In this document: piece after piece, positions 1 through 8,176 of the stretch
Layout of the letters: each line of letters begins with the position of its first letter
Numbering within the stretch: the first letter of the stretch is position 1
Source of the DNA: JAIOSM01 sp023143455
GTDB taxonomy: Bacteria; Desulfobacterota; Desulfobacteria; Desulfobacterales; Desulfobacteraceae
DNA: 30,987 bases
Direction of reading: 5' to 3'
Assembly (NCBI GenBank): GCA_030632885.1
Contig: DAOVTW010000042.1
Location: 1 to 30,987 of the forward strand
Made by a program: the position numbers and the translations under genes
Notes under the pieces: generated by a model
Databases searched by the model: none
Seen by the model: only the letters and a program-made list of their open reading frames with translations
What the model was told of the DNA's origin: nothing

Positions 1-834
1 AGCGTCTTCTGTCCCTTTTTGGGTGAGATGTAAATAAATCATGGTTGTTTCTAATTGGCTGTGTCCCATATAGCGCTGAACAATTCTCGGGTTAACCCCT
101 GCTTCAAGCAGATGAGTAGCGTAGCAGTGTCTTAAAGTATGTATGGTAACTCTTCTTTTTTTAATGCCGGCAGCAACCCTTGACTGTTTAAAAACACTTT
201 GCACACTGCTTTTGTTCATTGGTCTCAATGCGGTAGGAGCTTTATCTCCGCCTCTGCCTATTGCAGGGAATATGAGTTTGTTGTGCTTATGGGTAAGCCA
301 ATACTTCCGTAAAAGTTTTAATGTACTTTGAGAAAGTGGAACAAAGCGATCTTTTGCACCTTTGCCTCTATGGACATGGATCATATTTCTCTGGCTGTCT
401 ATATCAGAAATTTCAAGCCCAAGTCCTTCAGAAAGCCTTAGTCCACATGAATAAACTGTAGAGAAAAAAACATAGTTATGAAATGTTTTTACCTCTTTCA
501 AAATTTTAAACACTTCTTCTTTACTTAAAATACACGGCAATTCTTTAGGTCTTTTTGCTTTTATATAATTAAATACATGCCAGTCTCGTTTAAGAACGTT
601 TTTGAAAAAGAATCTTATGCCGGCAATGGCTATACGTATTGTTGCAGGAGCCCACTGATCCTGATTCTGCCTGTGAAGAAAATAATCTTCCAGTTCAACT
701 TCAGAAATCAAATCAGGGGTCTTTTCATAGAACTTAACAAGTTGCCAGATAGAACGAGTATAACAATCTATGGTACTTTGGCTGAGCCCTGCAAGCTGTA
801 AAGCTCGTGTTGCTTTTTCATAGTAATCTTTCAT
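1..834 (-). CDS. Tyrosine recombinase / integrase, 3' end cut by window edge
   Basis: The gene is open for 278 codons from an ATG at 834 to the window edge, with AAGGAG upstream of the start. It is a phage-integrase-family site-specific recombinase. An N-terminal SAM-like DNA-binding domain (about residues 1-90) precedes a catalytic domain with all active-site residues visible: Arg133 in CGLRLSE, a Lys in GKG (158), His232 and Arg235 in HTLRH, His258 in MGHS and Tyr267 in the YLHL context. Only the extreme C-terminus is missing, so the enzyme looks intact. The extra segment that integron IntI proteins carry between the Lys and HxxR motifs is absent, so it is not an IntI. Its compact form resembles recombinases often found beside IS91-type transposases. 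That link is inference, because the neighbouring DNA lies outside the window. Confidence 0.9.
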   Translation of the reverse strand, partial: MKDYYEKATRALQLAGLSQSTIDCYTRSIWQLVKFYEKTPDLISEVELEDYFLHRQNQDQWAPATIRIAIAGIRFFFKNVLKRDWHVFNYIKAKRPKELPCILSKEEVFKILKEVKTFHNYVFFSTVYSCGLRLSEGLGLEISDIDSQRNMIHVHRGKGAKDRFVPLSQSTLKLLRKYWLTHKHNKLIFPAIGRGGDKAPTALRPMNKSSVQSVFKQSRVAAGIKKRRVTIHTLRHCYATHLLEAGVNPRIVQRYMGHSQLETTMIYLHLTQKGTEDA

Positions 835-888
835 GACACTTCTCCTTAAATTAAAGTTAAAAACTTTATAATTACATGAAGTGCCTGC

Positions 889-917
889 TTGACTAAAAAT
901 ATATTTTAAAATACAAT
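889..917 (+). promoter_or_regulatory. Candidate sigma-70 promoter for the 4Fe-4S gene
   Basis: TTGACT (889-894) is followed after 17 bases by TACAAT (912-917), a good match to the -35/-10 pattern. It points at the gene starting at 1131 and would give a leader of about 200 nt. It lies just upstream of, and divergent from, the recombinase gene. Confidence 0.5.
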
Positions 918-939
918 TTTATTGCTTTGGAATAAGCCT

Positions 940-1089
940 GAAACTTGGGTGGATCTGCCGCAGAGCGGCTTACTTGAACATGGCACTGGAGTGGATCGGT
1001 GGCTACTGAGCGGGTCTCGAAAGTTTCTGCTTTTAATATAAATTATAATCATGCTGAGGTTGTCGGCATTAAGCCCCCGACTCCTCAGC
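940..1089 (+). other. Structured, GC-richer leader (possible cis-acting RNA or recombinase site)
   Basis: This stretch is clearly richer in G and C than its surroundings and is full of complementary segments. GAAACTT (940-946) pairs with AAGTTTC (1021-1027) to close a domain. Inside it, GCCGC (957-961) pairs with GCGGC (965-969). GTGGATC occurs twice (949-955 and 991-997), each time followed by AGCGG (964-968 and 1009-1013), so there are two similar units about 43 bases apart. A second hairpin follows: GCTGAG (1053-1058) with CTCAGC (1084-1089), and GTCGG (1062-1066) with CCGAC (1077-1081). It lies between a promoter-like sequence and a ribosome binding site, which suits a leader RNA. It could instead be the terminus of a mobile element linked to the adjacent recombinase. 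I do not recognise it as a known riboswitch. Confidence 0.4.
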
Positions 1090-1130
1090 TTTGCGTTTTC
1101 ATTCATTTAAAAATTAAAAAGGAGGGTAAC

Positions 1131-2009
1131 ATGTCATTCGTTAAGTCATTTCTATATAACATGAAAGAAGCTAAATACAATCCCATTACCTTAATTCACA
1201 GTATGCTATACGTTGCCACAGTAACCTATTTGAGAGTCCTGAAAAATCTGCTTAAAATTGATTCCAAATGGTTTCGCAACCATATTGCTGAAACTTATCA
1301 TAGCAAAGTGGTGCGCTTGGATGATGCAGCAAAATTTATCACAATTAATAAGAACATTGAGCTTAGAAACTTGGAGCATGTAATTCCCTACAAACACGCA
1401 AAAGACATTATTTTAAAAAATCCTCAAAACATCATCGCTTATGAATGTGCTTGCAGAGCGCAAAAAAAAGATGCCTGTAAACCAACAGATGTGTGCTTAG
1501 TTATCGGTGAGCCTTTTGCCGACTTGGTTCGGATGTTTCAACCGTTTCGTTCTCGAAGAATAAGTCCAGATGAGGCCCTGAAAATTATTAAAGAAGAAGA
1601 TGAGAGGGGGCACGTCCATACTGCATGGTTTAAAACAGCAATGTTAGATCGCTTTTATGCCATTTGCAACTGTTGCAAATGCTGCTGTTTGGGAATGAAA
1701 TTTATGACTGAATATAACATGAAAGGACTGCTTCCATCAGGATACCTCGCTGTTATAGGTGATGATTGTGTTGGCTGTGGTGAATGTGCAAAATATTGTC
1801 AATTCGATGCAATAGAAATAATTTCATTTTCGGATAATGGCAAAGAAAGAAAAAGATGTAAAATTATCCCTGAAAGCTGTTTTGGATGTGGAATATGCGA
1901 GGGCAAATGTAAAAAAGAAAATATTTTTCTAATATTGGATACTGAAAAGGGGATACCATTGAATATTGAAGAGTTGGCAAAAACAAGTGAAGCTGAGGCA
2001 AGAGCTTAG
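1131..2009 (+). CDS. Cysteine-rich 4Fe-4S dicluster protein
   Basis: This is a 292-residue iron-sulfur protein. The ATG at 1131 follows a strong AAGGAGGG site. The frame stays open upstream to 999, but no better start is visible there. The C-terminus has two classical 4Fe-4S binding motifs: Cys213/216/219/223 and Cys250/253/256/260. Earlier there are two further cysteine groups, ECACR (105-109) with Cys116 and Cys122, and a dense run ICNCCKCCC (178-186), which could hold additional clusters or another metal. The N-terminus (about 20-45) is hydrophobic but not a clear signal peptide, so the protein is probably cytoplasmic or membrane-associated. An electron-transfer role is likely, but the partner is unknown. 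It stands alone, with a long structured leader. Confidence 0.75.
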   Translation: MSFVKSFLYNMKEAKYNPITLIHSMLYVATVTYLRVLKNLLKIDSKWFRNHIAETYHSKVVRLDDAAKFITINKNIELRNLEHVIPYKHAKDIILKNPQNIIAYECACRAQKKDACKPTDVCLVIGEPFADLVRMFQPFRSRRISPDEALKIIKEEDERGHVHTAWFKTAMLDRFYAICNCCKCCCLGMKFMTEYNMKGLLPSGYLAVIGDDCVGCGECAKYCQFDAIEIISFSDNGKERKRCKIIPESCFGCGICEGKCKKENIFLILDTEKGIPLNIEELAKTSEAEARA

Positions 2010-2064
2010 GAATCCATTTGAGTATTTCCTTTTTTAATAATTATTCTAATAAAAACTAAACCTT

Positions 2065-2089
2065 AAATAATAGGTATGACCTAATATTT
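2065..2089. terminator. Hairpin between convergent genes (possible bidirectional terminator)
   Basis: Arms AAATAATAGGT (2065-2075) and ACCTAATATTT (2079-2089) pair at 10 of 11 positions around a 3-base loop. The hairpin lies between the 3' ends of the 4Fe-4S gene and the PAP2 gene. The stem is AT-rich and the following U-tracts are imperfect, so termination is probable but not certain. Confidence 0.4.
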
Positions 2090-2106
2090 AATGAAAAAAA
2101 ATGGTG

Positions 2107-2889
2107 TCAAGGGTTTTTTAAATTTTTTTTGCAAAGTTTTGTTTTTATTGCAGGAATGTTAATCCAGATATTAAAAGAATTAATCAGAATAAAGATTGAA
2201 CCAACCAGGCAGTCTGTAAACCAGTGTGCCCCGACTACCAATCTTGGAAGGATAAGGGGTAGTAGTACAAAACAGGAGATGACTCCAAGTTTTTTATTCC
2301 CATAAATAAAAAAGTAGACTGTGGAGCAGATAAGAACTGCAGCATGGTCTCCAGGGAAACAATCTTTGCTTGTATCTTTAAATTCAAAAGATGTAATAAT
2401 TTCTGAAAGCCTGACTCCACCATCAAGTATTAAAGATGGGCTTTGACGATGATAATCAAGAAAATCTAAAACTCCTGAAAAGATAACTTTATTAAGAAAT
2501 AGCGTAAGAGCAGTAAAAACAATAAAGGCTATAAATTTTTCATAAGGCGTTGCATTATTCCCTGAATTTTTTCCGGAATACATGTGAAAAAGCAAGATGA
2601 CAAAAACAAGCAAACCTCCTGTCAAGTCGAAGATGCGTATATTTGTAATAGCCCAGAAGAGCTGCCAGTTTTCTCCACTTTTAAGAGTGCCGTTAAGAAA
2701 ATAATATACTGTAGAATCTAAACAATCAAAATAGATACCTGTTAAAGGAAATGACCATAAAAATAAAAGTAGTAATGATAAAAATAAAAATATTATAAAC
2801 CTGCTAATATATTTTCTGTTTTGCATATGAGTCACGATTTTTTTATCCGGCTTAACCGGTTTACCTATGTGTTGTTGTTTTCCAGTCAA
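2107..2889 (-). CDS. PAP2-family membrane phosphatase
   Basis: This is an integral membrane phosphatase of the PAP2 superfamily, which removes phosphate from lipid phosphates such as phosphatidate, undecaprenyl diphosphate or lipid A. The diagnostic motifs are visible in the 260-residue reading: a PSGH-like FPGDHAA (about 178-184, His182), then R216-x5-H222-x3-D226. A YHRQSPS segment near 146-152 stands where motif 1 is expected and recalls the lipid A phosphatase branch. There are about six hydrophobic segments. The TTG start at 2889 overlaps the end of the channel gene by 29 bases and has no obvious ribosome binding site. An ATG at 2826 (Met22) is an alternative start. It is the last gene of the minus-strand run. 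The substrate cannot be read from the sequence. Confidence 0.85.
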   Translation of the reverse strand: MTGKQQHIGKPVKPDKKIVTHMQNRKYISRFIIFLFLSLLLLFLWSFPLTGIYFDCLDSTVYYFLNGTLKSGENWQLFWAITNIRIFDLTGGLLVFVILLFHMYSGKNSGNNATPYEKFIAFIVFTALTLFLNKVIFSGVLDFLDYHRQSPSLILDGGVRLSEIITSFEFKDTSKDCFPGDHAAVLICSTVYFFIYGNKKLGVISCFVLLPLILPRLVVGAHWFTDCLVGSIFILINSFNIWINIPAIKTKLCKKNLKNP

Positions 2890-3919
2890 TGTTAACTGGT
2901 CGTTTTTCAGCTAAAAGCCATATTGAACAACCCTTGGAAATACAAGTCTCTTTGGGAGGATTGACTAAAACTTCTCCCTGGACAGTTTTCAGTGCAAAAG
3001 TTAGATAATTATACCTTTCCTTCAGGTATAGATGCAAATCCCACCATTGCCAATCTGCTTCATCCTTTTGTATATCATTTGTGCGATCAGGAATTGTAAC
3101 AAAATAAATCTCTTCTGCTTTATCGTTTTTCATTAAAATCTGTAAAGGAATATGTACTTTGTCCTGCATTGTCTGAACAATCATTTCTGTTGTCATCTGC
3201 ATAATCACTTCAAAATCTCCCGGAACGCTTTTGAAGGTTTCGAAAGACTCGCTGGAGAGGCATTCTACTGTTACTTCGCAGGTTTCTTTTTTTAATTTGA
3301 GAGTGTTAATAAGAGCAAAAAGGCTTTTGTCGTCTTTTCCTGTATGTATTATAACACGATCTGCGAGCTTTAAGTTTGCCATGTTAAGTGTGTCTTTTAA
3401 CTCAGGGCTTCCCTTTATAAAAAAAACATCTTCTCTATCAGGCATTGGATGCCTTTCAATGTCTGCCACAATTACAATATCTCTTTGATCTCTGTTTTCA
3501 TCAATCAGAATTTGTTCTACCAGTTGTTTTGTTTCATCTGTAGAACCTATCAGCACTATATGATTTTCTCCTGTAAATTTTTTTTCACCATACATTATTT
3601 TATCTCTCCTTTCTATTAATATTGATGCAAGATAGGTAATAAAGGCAGCTCCAAGACCAATGCCTATAAACATAGGAAGAGTTACAGCTATAATTTTTCC
3701 TAGTACAGATACCGGGTAAATATCACCATATCCAACTGTTGTGCTTGTTACAATGCTCCACCAAAGAGAATTCCAAAAGCTTTTCAATGCAGTACCGGGA
3801 GGTTCCACCATGGAGACAAGCAGGCTTGAAATAAGCAAAAGCAAAACATAAGCAAGAATAAGGGAAAACCCTTTTCTTTTTGTCCCTGCTTTTATGATTT
3901 TTTTTAAAAAATTAATCAT
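2861..3919 (-). CDS. MthK-like potassium channel with cytoplasmic RCK/TrkA-N domain
   Basis: This is a 352-residue two-helix K+ channel. The first membrane helix lies at about 17-38, the pore helix and selectivity filter TVGYGD at 61-66, and the second helix at about 72-103. An RCK/TrkA-N regulatory domain follows from about residue 119, opening with the Rossmann motif HIVLIGS, and a TrkA-C-like region closes the protein. Channels of this plan form tetramers gated by ligands or Ca2+ on an RCK ring. The gene starts 32 bases after the spermidine synthase-like gene and overlaps the PAP2 gene, so it is probably co-transcribed with both. K+ channels coupled to DUF350 and SpeE-like genes recur in bacterial stress clusters, which supports a role in membrane or ion homeostasis. 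Confidence 0.92.
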   Translation of the reverse strand: MINFLKKIIKAGTKRKGFSLILAYVLLLLISSLLVSMVEPPGTALKSFWNSLWWSIVTSTTVGYGDIYPVSVLGKIIAVTLPMFIGIGLGAAFITYLASILIERRDKIMYGEKKFTGENHIVLIGSTDETKQLVEQILIDENRDQRDIVIVADIERHPMPDREDVFFIKGSPELKDTLNMANLKLADRVIIHTGKDDKSLFALINTLKLKKETCEVTVECLSSESFETFKSVPGDFEVIMQMTTEMIVQTMQDKVHIPLQILMKNDKAEEIYFVTIPDRTNDIQKDEADWQWWDLHLYLKERYNYLTFALKTVQGEVLVNPPKETCISKGCSIWLLAEKRPVNIDWKTTTHR

Positions 3920-3951
3920 GCATCACTCTTTCATTTATTTAGTAGATATTA

Positions 3952-5619
3952 TTAATACTGCCAGGATTCATGGGCATATATTGAAAGAAGAATTGGGTTT
4001 ATTATTGTATTTATATCGTTTCTATCACTTTTTAACAGGTTTTTCCCAAATTTAAGCTCGGCTTTAAAAATATCCTCTGTTAGAAAATTAGTTTTAACAG
4101 GGATTTTTATTTTGTCGATTTTGTTTAATATTCGGCTTTTTTCAATTCCAGGTTGCCATGCAATATACCAGCCCCAATCACCAAAGCTTGGAACATTTTC
4201 ATGAAATGGCAATATGGAAAAGCCTGCGCTTTCAATGGTTCTGCCAATGCATAGAAAACTCTCTTTTGCAAAATACGGTGATGTTGCCTGAACAATCATT
4301 ATTCCATTCATGGAAAGATGACGTTTTGCTTTTATGTAAAATCCCTTTGAATAAAGTTTTGTAAGCTCTGGAGAAGAGGGGTCTGGCATATCTACAATAA
4401 TTACATCCCAGAACCCTGGTATCTTTTCAAGGAACTTATAAGCATCAACATTCATTATTTTGACGTCAGCTATTTTAATGCTTTCCTGTTGTTTGTTTTT
4501 TGTGAACGGTTCTTTTTCCATGAATATTTCTTTTACATCCCCGGGAGTTATACCATCAAGATTTTGATTTACAACTCGCGCATCCTTAAAAGCATTATTG
4601 TTAATTTTGGTAAGTTTTGGATGTTCCATGGCAAGTTGAGTCATTCCGGGGTCAAGGTCCACAAGCATAACCTGCTCTACCTCTTTATATTTCAAGACTT
4701 CTCTTAACGCGCATCCATCCCCCCCGCCAAGAATAAGAACTTTTTTTCTCTGGGGTACGAGGTTCATAGCAGGGTGTACAAGAGGTTCATGATACCTTGC
4801 TTCATCCAGGCTGCATAGTTGGAGATTTCCATTAAGAAAAAGTCGTGTCTCATTAAGAGGTTTATAATGGGTTAAAACAATATGCTGGTATTGTGTGGTT
4901 TGGGTATGAATTATGGGATCATCATAAAGGGGCTGTTGAATCTTAATATCCCATTGATCACTTTTAATATAACCATAGCTAATAAGAATAATGGTTAAAA
5001 CCATTATCACCGCCGGAATTTTACTCTTTATAAGTTTTTTTGAATAAAAATAAATATAGGTTACAAAGGCAAGCATGAAATTTATCAGAGCTGTAAGAAA
5101 AGCAGCTTTAGTGATAGGAAAAAATCTCAAAATAATATAGACGAAGATTAAGGCACCTAGAAGGCTTCCTAAATAATCAGCACTTAAAATATTGCCTATA
5201 TTGGTTTTAAGCTCTTTTGTATAATCATTGTTAATTCTGATGATAATGGGAATTTCAAGCCCGATCATAATACCAATAAAGCTTACAAAAAAGTAAAGCA
5301 CAAGAATGTAATGGGAAGTCATGCTGTATGAATAATAGGTCAAAGTCGGGGAAAATCCACCAACAAGAGCAAGCCCTGTTTCAACCGCAATAAACATATA
5401 AATCAAGTATTTTTTCTTTATATGAACCTGCAAAAGGCTTGCAAGTCCCATCCAGAAAAGCATGAGCCCGATAACTACAGCCCATTGTTCAAAGGAATTT
5501 CCAAGAATCATGGAGGCAATAGTTGCCTGGATATATTCGAGAATTATACCGCAGGCACCGCTTGCAAAAATACATCCGCAAAGAAGAACAGATGCAAAAT
5601 TAAGTTTCAAATTCTGCAT
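3952..5619 (-). CDS. Membrane-fused spermidine synthase-like protein
   Basis: This 555-residue fusion has about seven transmembrane helices in residues 1-215, followed by a polyamine aminopropyltransferase (SpeE) domain. Visible SpeE motifs are YQHI (244-247), DEARYHE (272-278), GGGDGC (298-303, binding decarboxylated S-adenosylmethionine), VDLDP (320-324) and DMPDP (410-414, the catalytic Asp region). A charged insertion at about 353-385 is unusual compared with ordinary SpeE. No S-adenosylmethionine decarboxylase gene is nearby, so the true substrate may not be putrescine. Such membrane-anchored SpeE proteins are recurrent partners of DUF350 proteins and K+ channels, as here, and may modify a lipid, peptide or polyamine at the membrane. 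The start ATG at 5619 lies 19 bases after the DUF350 gene. Confidence 0.85.
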   Translation of the reverse strand: MQNLKLNFASVLLCGCIFASGACGIILEYIQATIASMILGNSFEQWAVVIGLMLFWMGLASLLQVHIKKKYLIYMFIAVETGLALVGGFSPTLTYYSYSMTSHYILVLYFFVSFIGIMIGLEIPIIIRINNDYTKELKTNIGNILSADYLGSLLGALIFVYIILRFFPITKAAFLTALINFMLAFVTYIYFYSKKLIKSKIPAVIMVLTIILISYGYIKSDQWDIKIQQPLYDDPIIHTQTTQYQHIVLTHYKPLNETRLFLNGNLQLCSLDEARYHEPLVHPAMNLVPQRKKVLILGGGDGCALREVLKYKEVEQVMLVDLDPGMTQLAMEHPKLTKINNNAFKDARVVNQNLDGITPGDVKEIFMEKEPFTKNKQQESIKIADVKIMNVDAYKFLEKIPGFWDVIIVDMPDPSSPELTKLYSKGFYIKAKRHLSMNGIMIVQATSPYFAKESFLCIGRTIESAGFSILPFHENVPSFGDWGWYIAWQPGIEKSRILNKIDKIKIPVKTNFLTEDIFKAELKFGKNLLKSDRNDINTIINPILLSIYAHESWQY

Positions 5620-5638
5620 TAGATTAATATATTAATAT

Positions 5639-6511
5639 CTACATTGAAAAAGCGATTATTATTGCCACTGCAATTATTGCGCTTTCCGCTACTAACAGAG
5701 CTGCAACATTCTTATCTTCCACGATCTCAACAGCAAGTTTTGTTGTAGGAAGGAGCATTTTAGCAATAATGATTCTGAAAACCAATAACATTATCATGCC
5801 ATACAAAGCATACATTCCAAAGTTTAAAATATCAGCACTCCAGCCTGTAAAAGGGCCTTCAATGCTGCTTCTTAAAATTATTCCCAGTGCTACAAGAATG
5901 CCGCCTAGCCCAAGTCCTGCTGCAAGGTTGTTGTTTTGAATTTCATCTCTTACATTAAAAGGAGTTATGACCTCATAAAGATAGCCAAATACCAACAGAG
6001 CAAATTGTCCTAAAATAAAAAAGACTATTGTGCTCAAGACACTTTCCATAAGAGAGTTGCTTAACCCACTAAGGCTTCCGTTAATTACAAAACCTGTTGC
6101 TATGTACATGCATGCTTCAACCACTCCCACAGCGCTATTGCCTTTCATGCATTCTTGATCGTTGTTTATATGCCCAAACATTATTTTATCATTAATATAA
6201 CGACATGAGAAAAGGCAAATCAAGATAAGCACGCCATCTACTACAAGCGTTATCACATCAGATAAAAAATTCGTGGAATCTCCTCCAATAGCTGCAGAAA
6301 GAGCAATTGCAATCCCAAGATAAAGTCCTGCCCGGCGAAGTCCTACAGCAAGATTGCCATCATCAATATGGGCATCATCATCAAATTCTATTGTTCTACG
6401 ATCTGCTATGAATTTTGCAAGCCCGATTATTAAAACACTGATTATTACAAAAATAAATCCTTTACCAAAACCCATGAAAACAGAACCCGTGAAGATAGTT
6501 GAAAAATTCAT
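5639..6511 (-). CDS. Double-DUF350 (YjfL-like) membrane protein
   Basis: This 290-residue protein is almost wholly hydrophobic. It consists of two tandem DUF350 (UPF0719/YjfL) units, about residues 8-145 and 150-290, each with about four membrane helices and a matching polar segment (GNLAVGLRRAG in the first, NNLAAGLGLGG in the second). The family has no proven biochemical function. It occurs in stress operons with SpeE-like enzymes, PspA, DUF4178 proteins and ion channels. I placed the start at the ATG at 6511 because AAGGAGAA lies at the right distance. The frame is open to 6589, but that would overlap the lipoprotein gene. The gene lies between the lipoprotein and SpeE-like genes. Confidence 0.8.
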   Translation of the reverse strand: MNFSTIFTGSVFMGFGKGFIFVIISVLIIGLAKFIADRRTIEFDDDAHIDDGNLAVGLRRAGLYLGIAIALSAAIGGDSTNFLSDVITLVVDGVLILICLFSCRYINDKIMFGHINNDQECMKGNSAVGVVEACMYIATGFVINGSLSGLSNSLMESVLSTIVFFILGQFALLVFGYLYEVITPFNVRDEIQNNNLAAGLGLGGILVALGIILRSSIEGPFTGWSADILNFGMYALYGMIMLLVFRIIIAKMLLPTTKLAVEIVEDKNVAALLVAESAIIAVAIIIAFSM

Positions 6512-6539
6512 TATATTTCTCCTTAAATAATAGCTTGTT

Positions 6540-8171
6540 TTATTTGCCCTTTGCTTTTGGACCACCACCGCGTACAGAGCTTCCGGCACCTCTTACAGAA
6601 GGTGCTCCTCTTTTAAACCCTCCCATCCGGGCAAAAGAGGTATTTCTGAATTTGGAGGACTGTTTTGTATATGCACCACGCGTCCCATATTTAGCTGCAC
6701 CACCAGTTGTTGTACCAAAAAATGGTTTTCTGCCTCGATAATTGGTATTGTATCCATGCCAGCTATTATAGCGCATTGGGCCCATTGTGGAATAAAAGAG
6801 CAGATTACTGAAAAGGGCATATTTCCCATACCAGCTCCAGAAGCTATTTCCTTTATTGTCCTTTTCCCATTTGCCATATTCAGAGTTTCCTACAAATCCC
6901 ATACCAGGAGGTGTCGCTTTTGTATCAGCTTCATCTTCAAACATACCAAAGGGCTTGGTAAGGATTGCCATGCCAAGATATTCAAAATTATCTTCATATA
7001 CGTCCTCAGAAACAAGTTCCCAACTAGTATCATGTTGTTTCTCGTCATCTACAATTGTATATTTATGAAAATATTTTGTATCCCAGGAGTCAAACCAGAA
7101 AGATGCGCTGTCATGTCTTCGTTGTCGAGGCCATTTTTCCACAGGATCAATTTTTAGTTTTTCCCAGATGTCTCCAATATGGTTTTTCATTTTTAAATTG
7201 TTCCAGCTTGGATAAAGCTCAACAATAGTTTCAATCTTATTAGTTTCAATAGATTCAAATAGTTCAGGGCTTATCTGGCGGGCAAAACTCACAGTTGCAG
7301 GACTGTAATAATCCTGTCTATTATTCCATGACTCCCTTTTAACAACTACTGAGTGTATTGGTTTCATATCCTTTAGTATCTTTGTATAACTTTTGGATAA
7401 ATTATGAATTTCTTTAGAAAAATCTTTTTTTAAGACTTGTATTTGCCTTGAGCTGTTGTCTAAAAGGGCATCACTGTCTGCAATTATTGTATAATCTGTT
7501 GTTTTACCTTTGTTATGGTTATTATATTCATTATCCAGATTTAATGCAGCATCTTTTGATTGTCTTCCCATTTCAGCAAGAGGGGCAAATTTTGCATCAA
7601 TTTTTGCAGCTTTTTTTGGGAAGTCATTTTTTGCCTTAACAAGAAGACCTGTTGCAAGCTCATTGACTGTTTTGCCAATATTCTCAGACGTTGACAGAGA
7701 TTTTCCATGTACAGTATCTATCTTCAACAAAACATCGTTAAGGTGCTTTACTCTTTTTAAAGGATATTTCGACTTATTTTCTGCATCAATTATGATTGTA
7801 TTAGTTTTTTTAAGTTCAATTAATACTTTTACAGCAAGTTCTTCTTTGTTTTTATCAAGTAGAGGCTTGATATTTGTTGTATAAAGCGTTCCTGCCCTAT
7901 CAAGTTCTTCATGAGCCTCTTTAAATACTCCTGCAAGGTTTTCCTTAATAAAAGCAGGCTTAATTTTTGTAAGCTCCCTTTTTTTGATGAATTCTTTATA
8001 AGTCTCATGGTTCTTGTCAATAAATGTTTTTCCAGTTTCAATTCTCGGTGATACATTTTTACAAGCTTTTTTTAGATCAGAAGGAAGTCCTCCGCAGCCT
8101 GTAAGCAGACTCACAAACAAAAAAACTATTATTAAATATGAAGAACATTGTTTTATCTTTTTGGGCTTCAT
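6540..8171 (-). CDS. Large predicted lipoprotein with Gly/Arg-rich tail
   Basis: The protein has 543 residues and I do not recognise a named family. From the ATG at 8171 it opens with a short basic stretch, a hydrophobic segment and a lipobox ending at Cys26 (LTGC), so it should be a lipid-anchored envelope protein. A long charged helical region (about 30-290) with coiled-coil-like spacing follows. Then comes a Trp/Tyr/Phe-rich part (about 310-500) and a Gly/Arg/Ser/Lys-rich C-terminus (last ~45 residues) containing repeated RG and RGG units. Another ATG at 8180 overlaps the upstream stop codon as ATGA, but GAGG is better spaced for 8171. Lipoproteins with aromatic and glycine-rich C-termini occur in DUF350/DUF4178 clusters. 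The role here is unknown; a sensor or scaffold in the envelope is a guess. Confidence 0.75.
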   Translation of the reverse strand: MKPKKIKQCSSYLIIVFLFVSLLTGCGGLPSDLKKACKNVSPRIETGKTFIDKNHETYKEFIKKRELTKIKPAFIKENLAGVFKEAHEELDRAGTLYTTNIKPLLDKNKEELAVKVLIELKKTNTIIIDAENKSKYPLKRVKHLNDVLLKIDTVHGKSLSTSENIGKTVNELATGLLVKAKNDFPKKAAKIDAKFAPLAEMGRQSKDAALNLDNEYNNHNKGKTTDYTIIADSDALLDNSSRQIQVLKKDFSKEIHNLSKSYTKILKDMKPIHSVVVKRESWNNRQDYYSPATVSFARQISPELFESIETNKIETIVELYPSWNNLKMKNHIGDIWEKLKIDPVEKWPRQRRHDSASFWFDSWDTKYFHKYTIVDDEKQHDTSWELVSEDVYEDNFEYLGMAILTKPFGMFEDEADTKATPPGMGFVGNSEYGKWEKDNKGNSFWSWYGKYALFSNLLFYSTMGPMRYNSWHGYNTNYRGRKPFFGTTTGGAAKYGTRGAYTKQSSKFRNTSFARMGGFKRGAPSVRGAGSSVRGGGPKAKGK

Positions 8172-8176
8172 GGGCT

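Noticed and set aside
577..801. Plus-strand ORF of 74 codons
   Set aside because: It is antisense to the recombinase, which carries full catalytic motifs.
1..834. Recombinase as the integron integrase serving the reverse-transcriptase cassette
   Set aside because: The IntI-specific extra segment between the Lys and HxxR motifs is missing and the gene is 24 kb from the cassette.
940..1030. Glycine, cobalamin or c-di-GMP riboswitch
   Set aside because: The tandem units do not match the conserved cores I know for these classes.
999..1130. N-terminal extension of the 4Fe-4S protein
   Set aside because: The stretch overlaps the structured leader, lacks a ribosome binding site at its start, and the ATG at 1131 has a strong AAGGAGGG.
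2073..2081. GGT-N3-ACC core as a third operator of the lactate regulator
   Set aside because: It lies between the 3' ends of convergent genes inside a longer hairpin, so a terminator is more likely than an operator.
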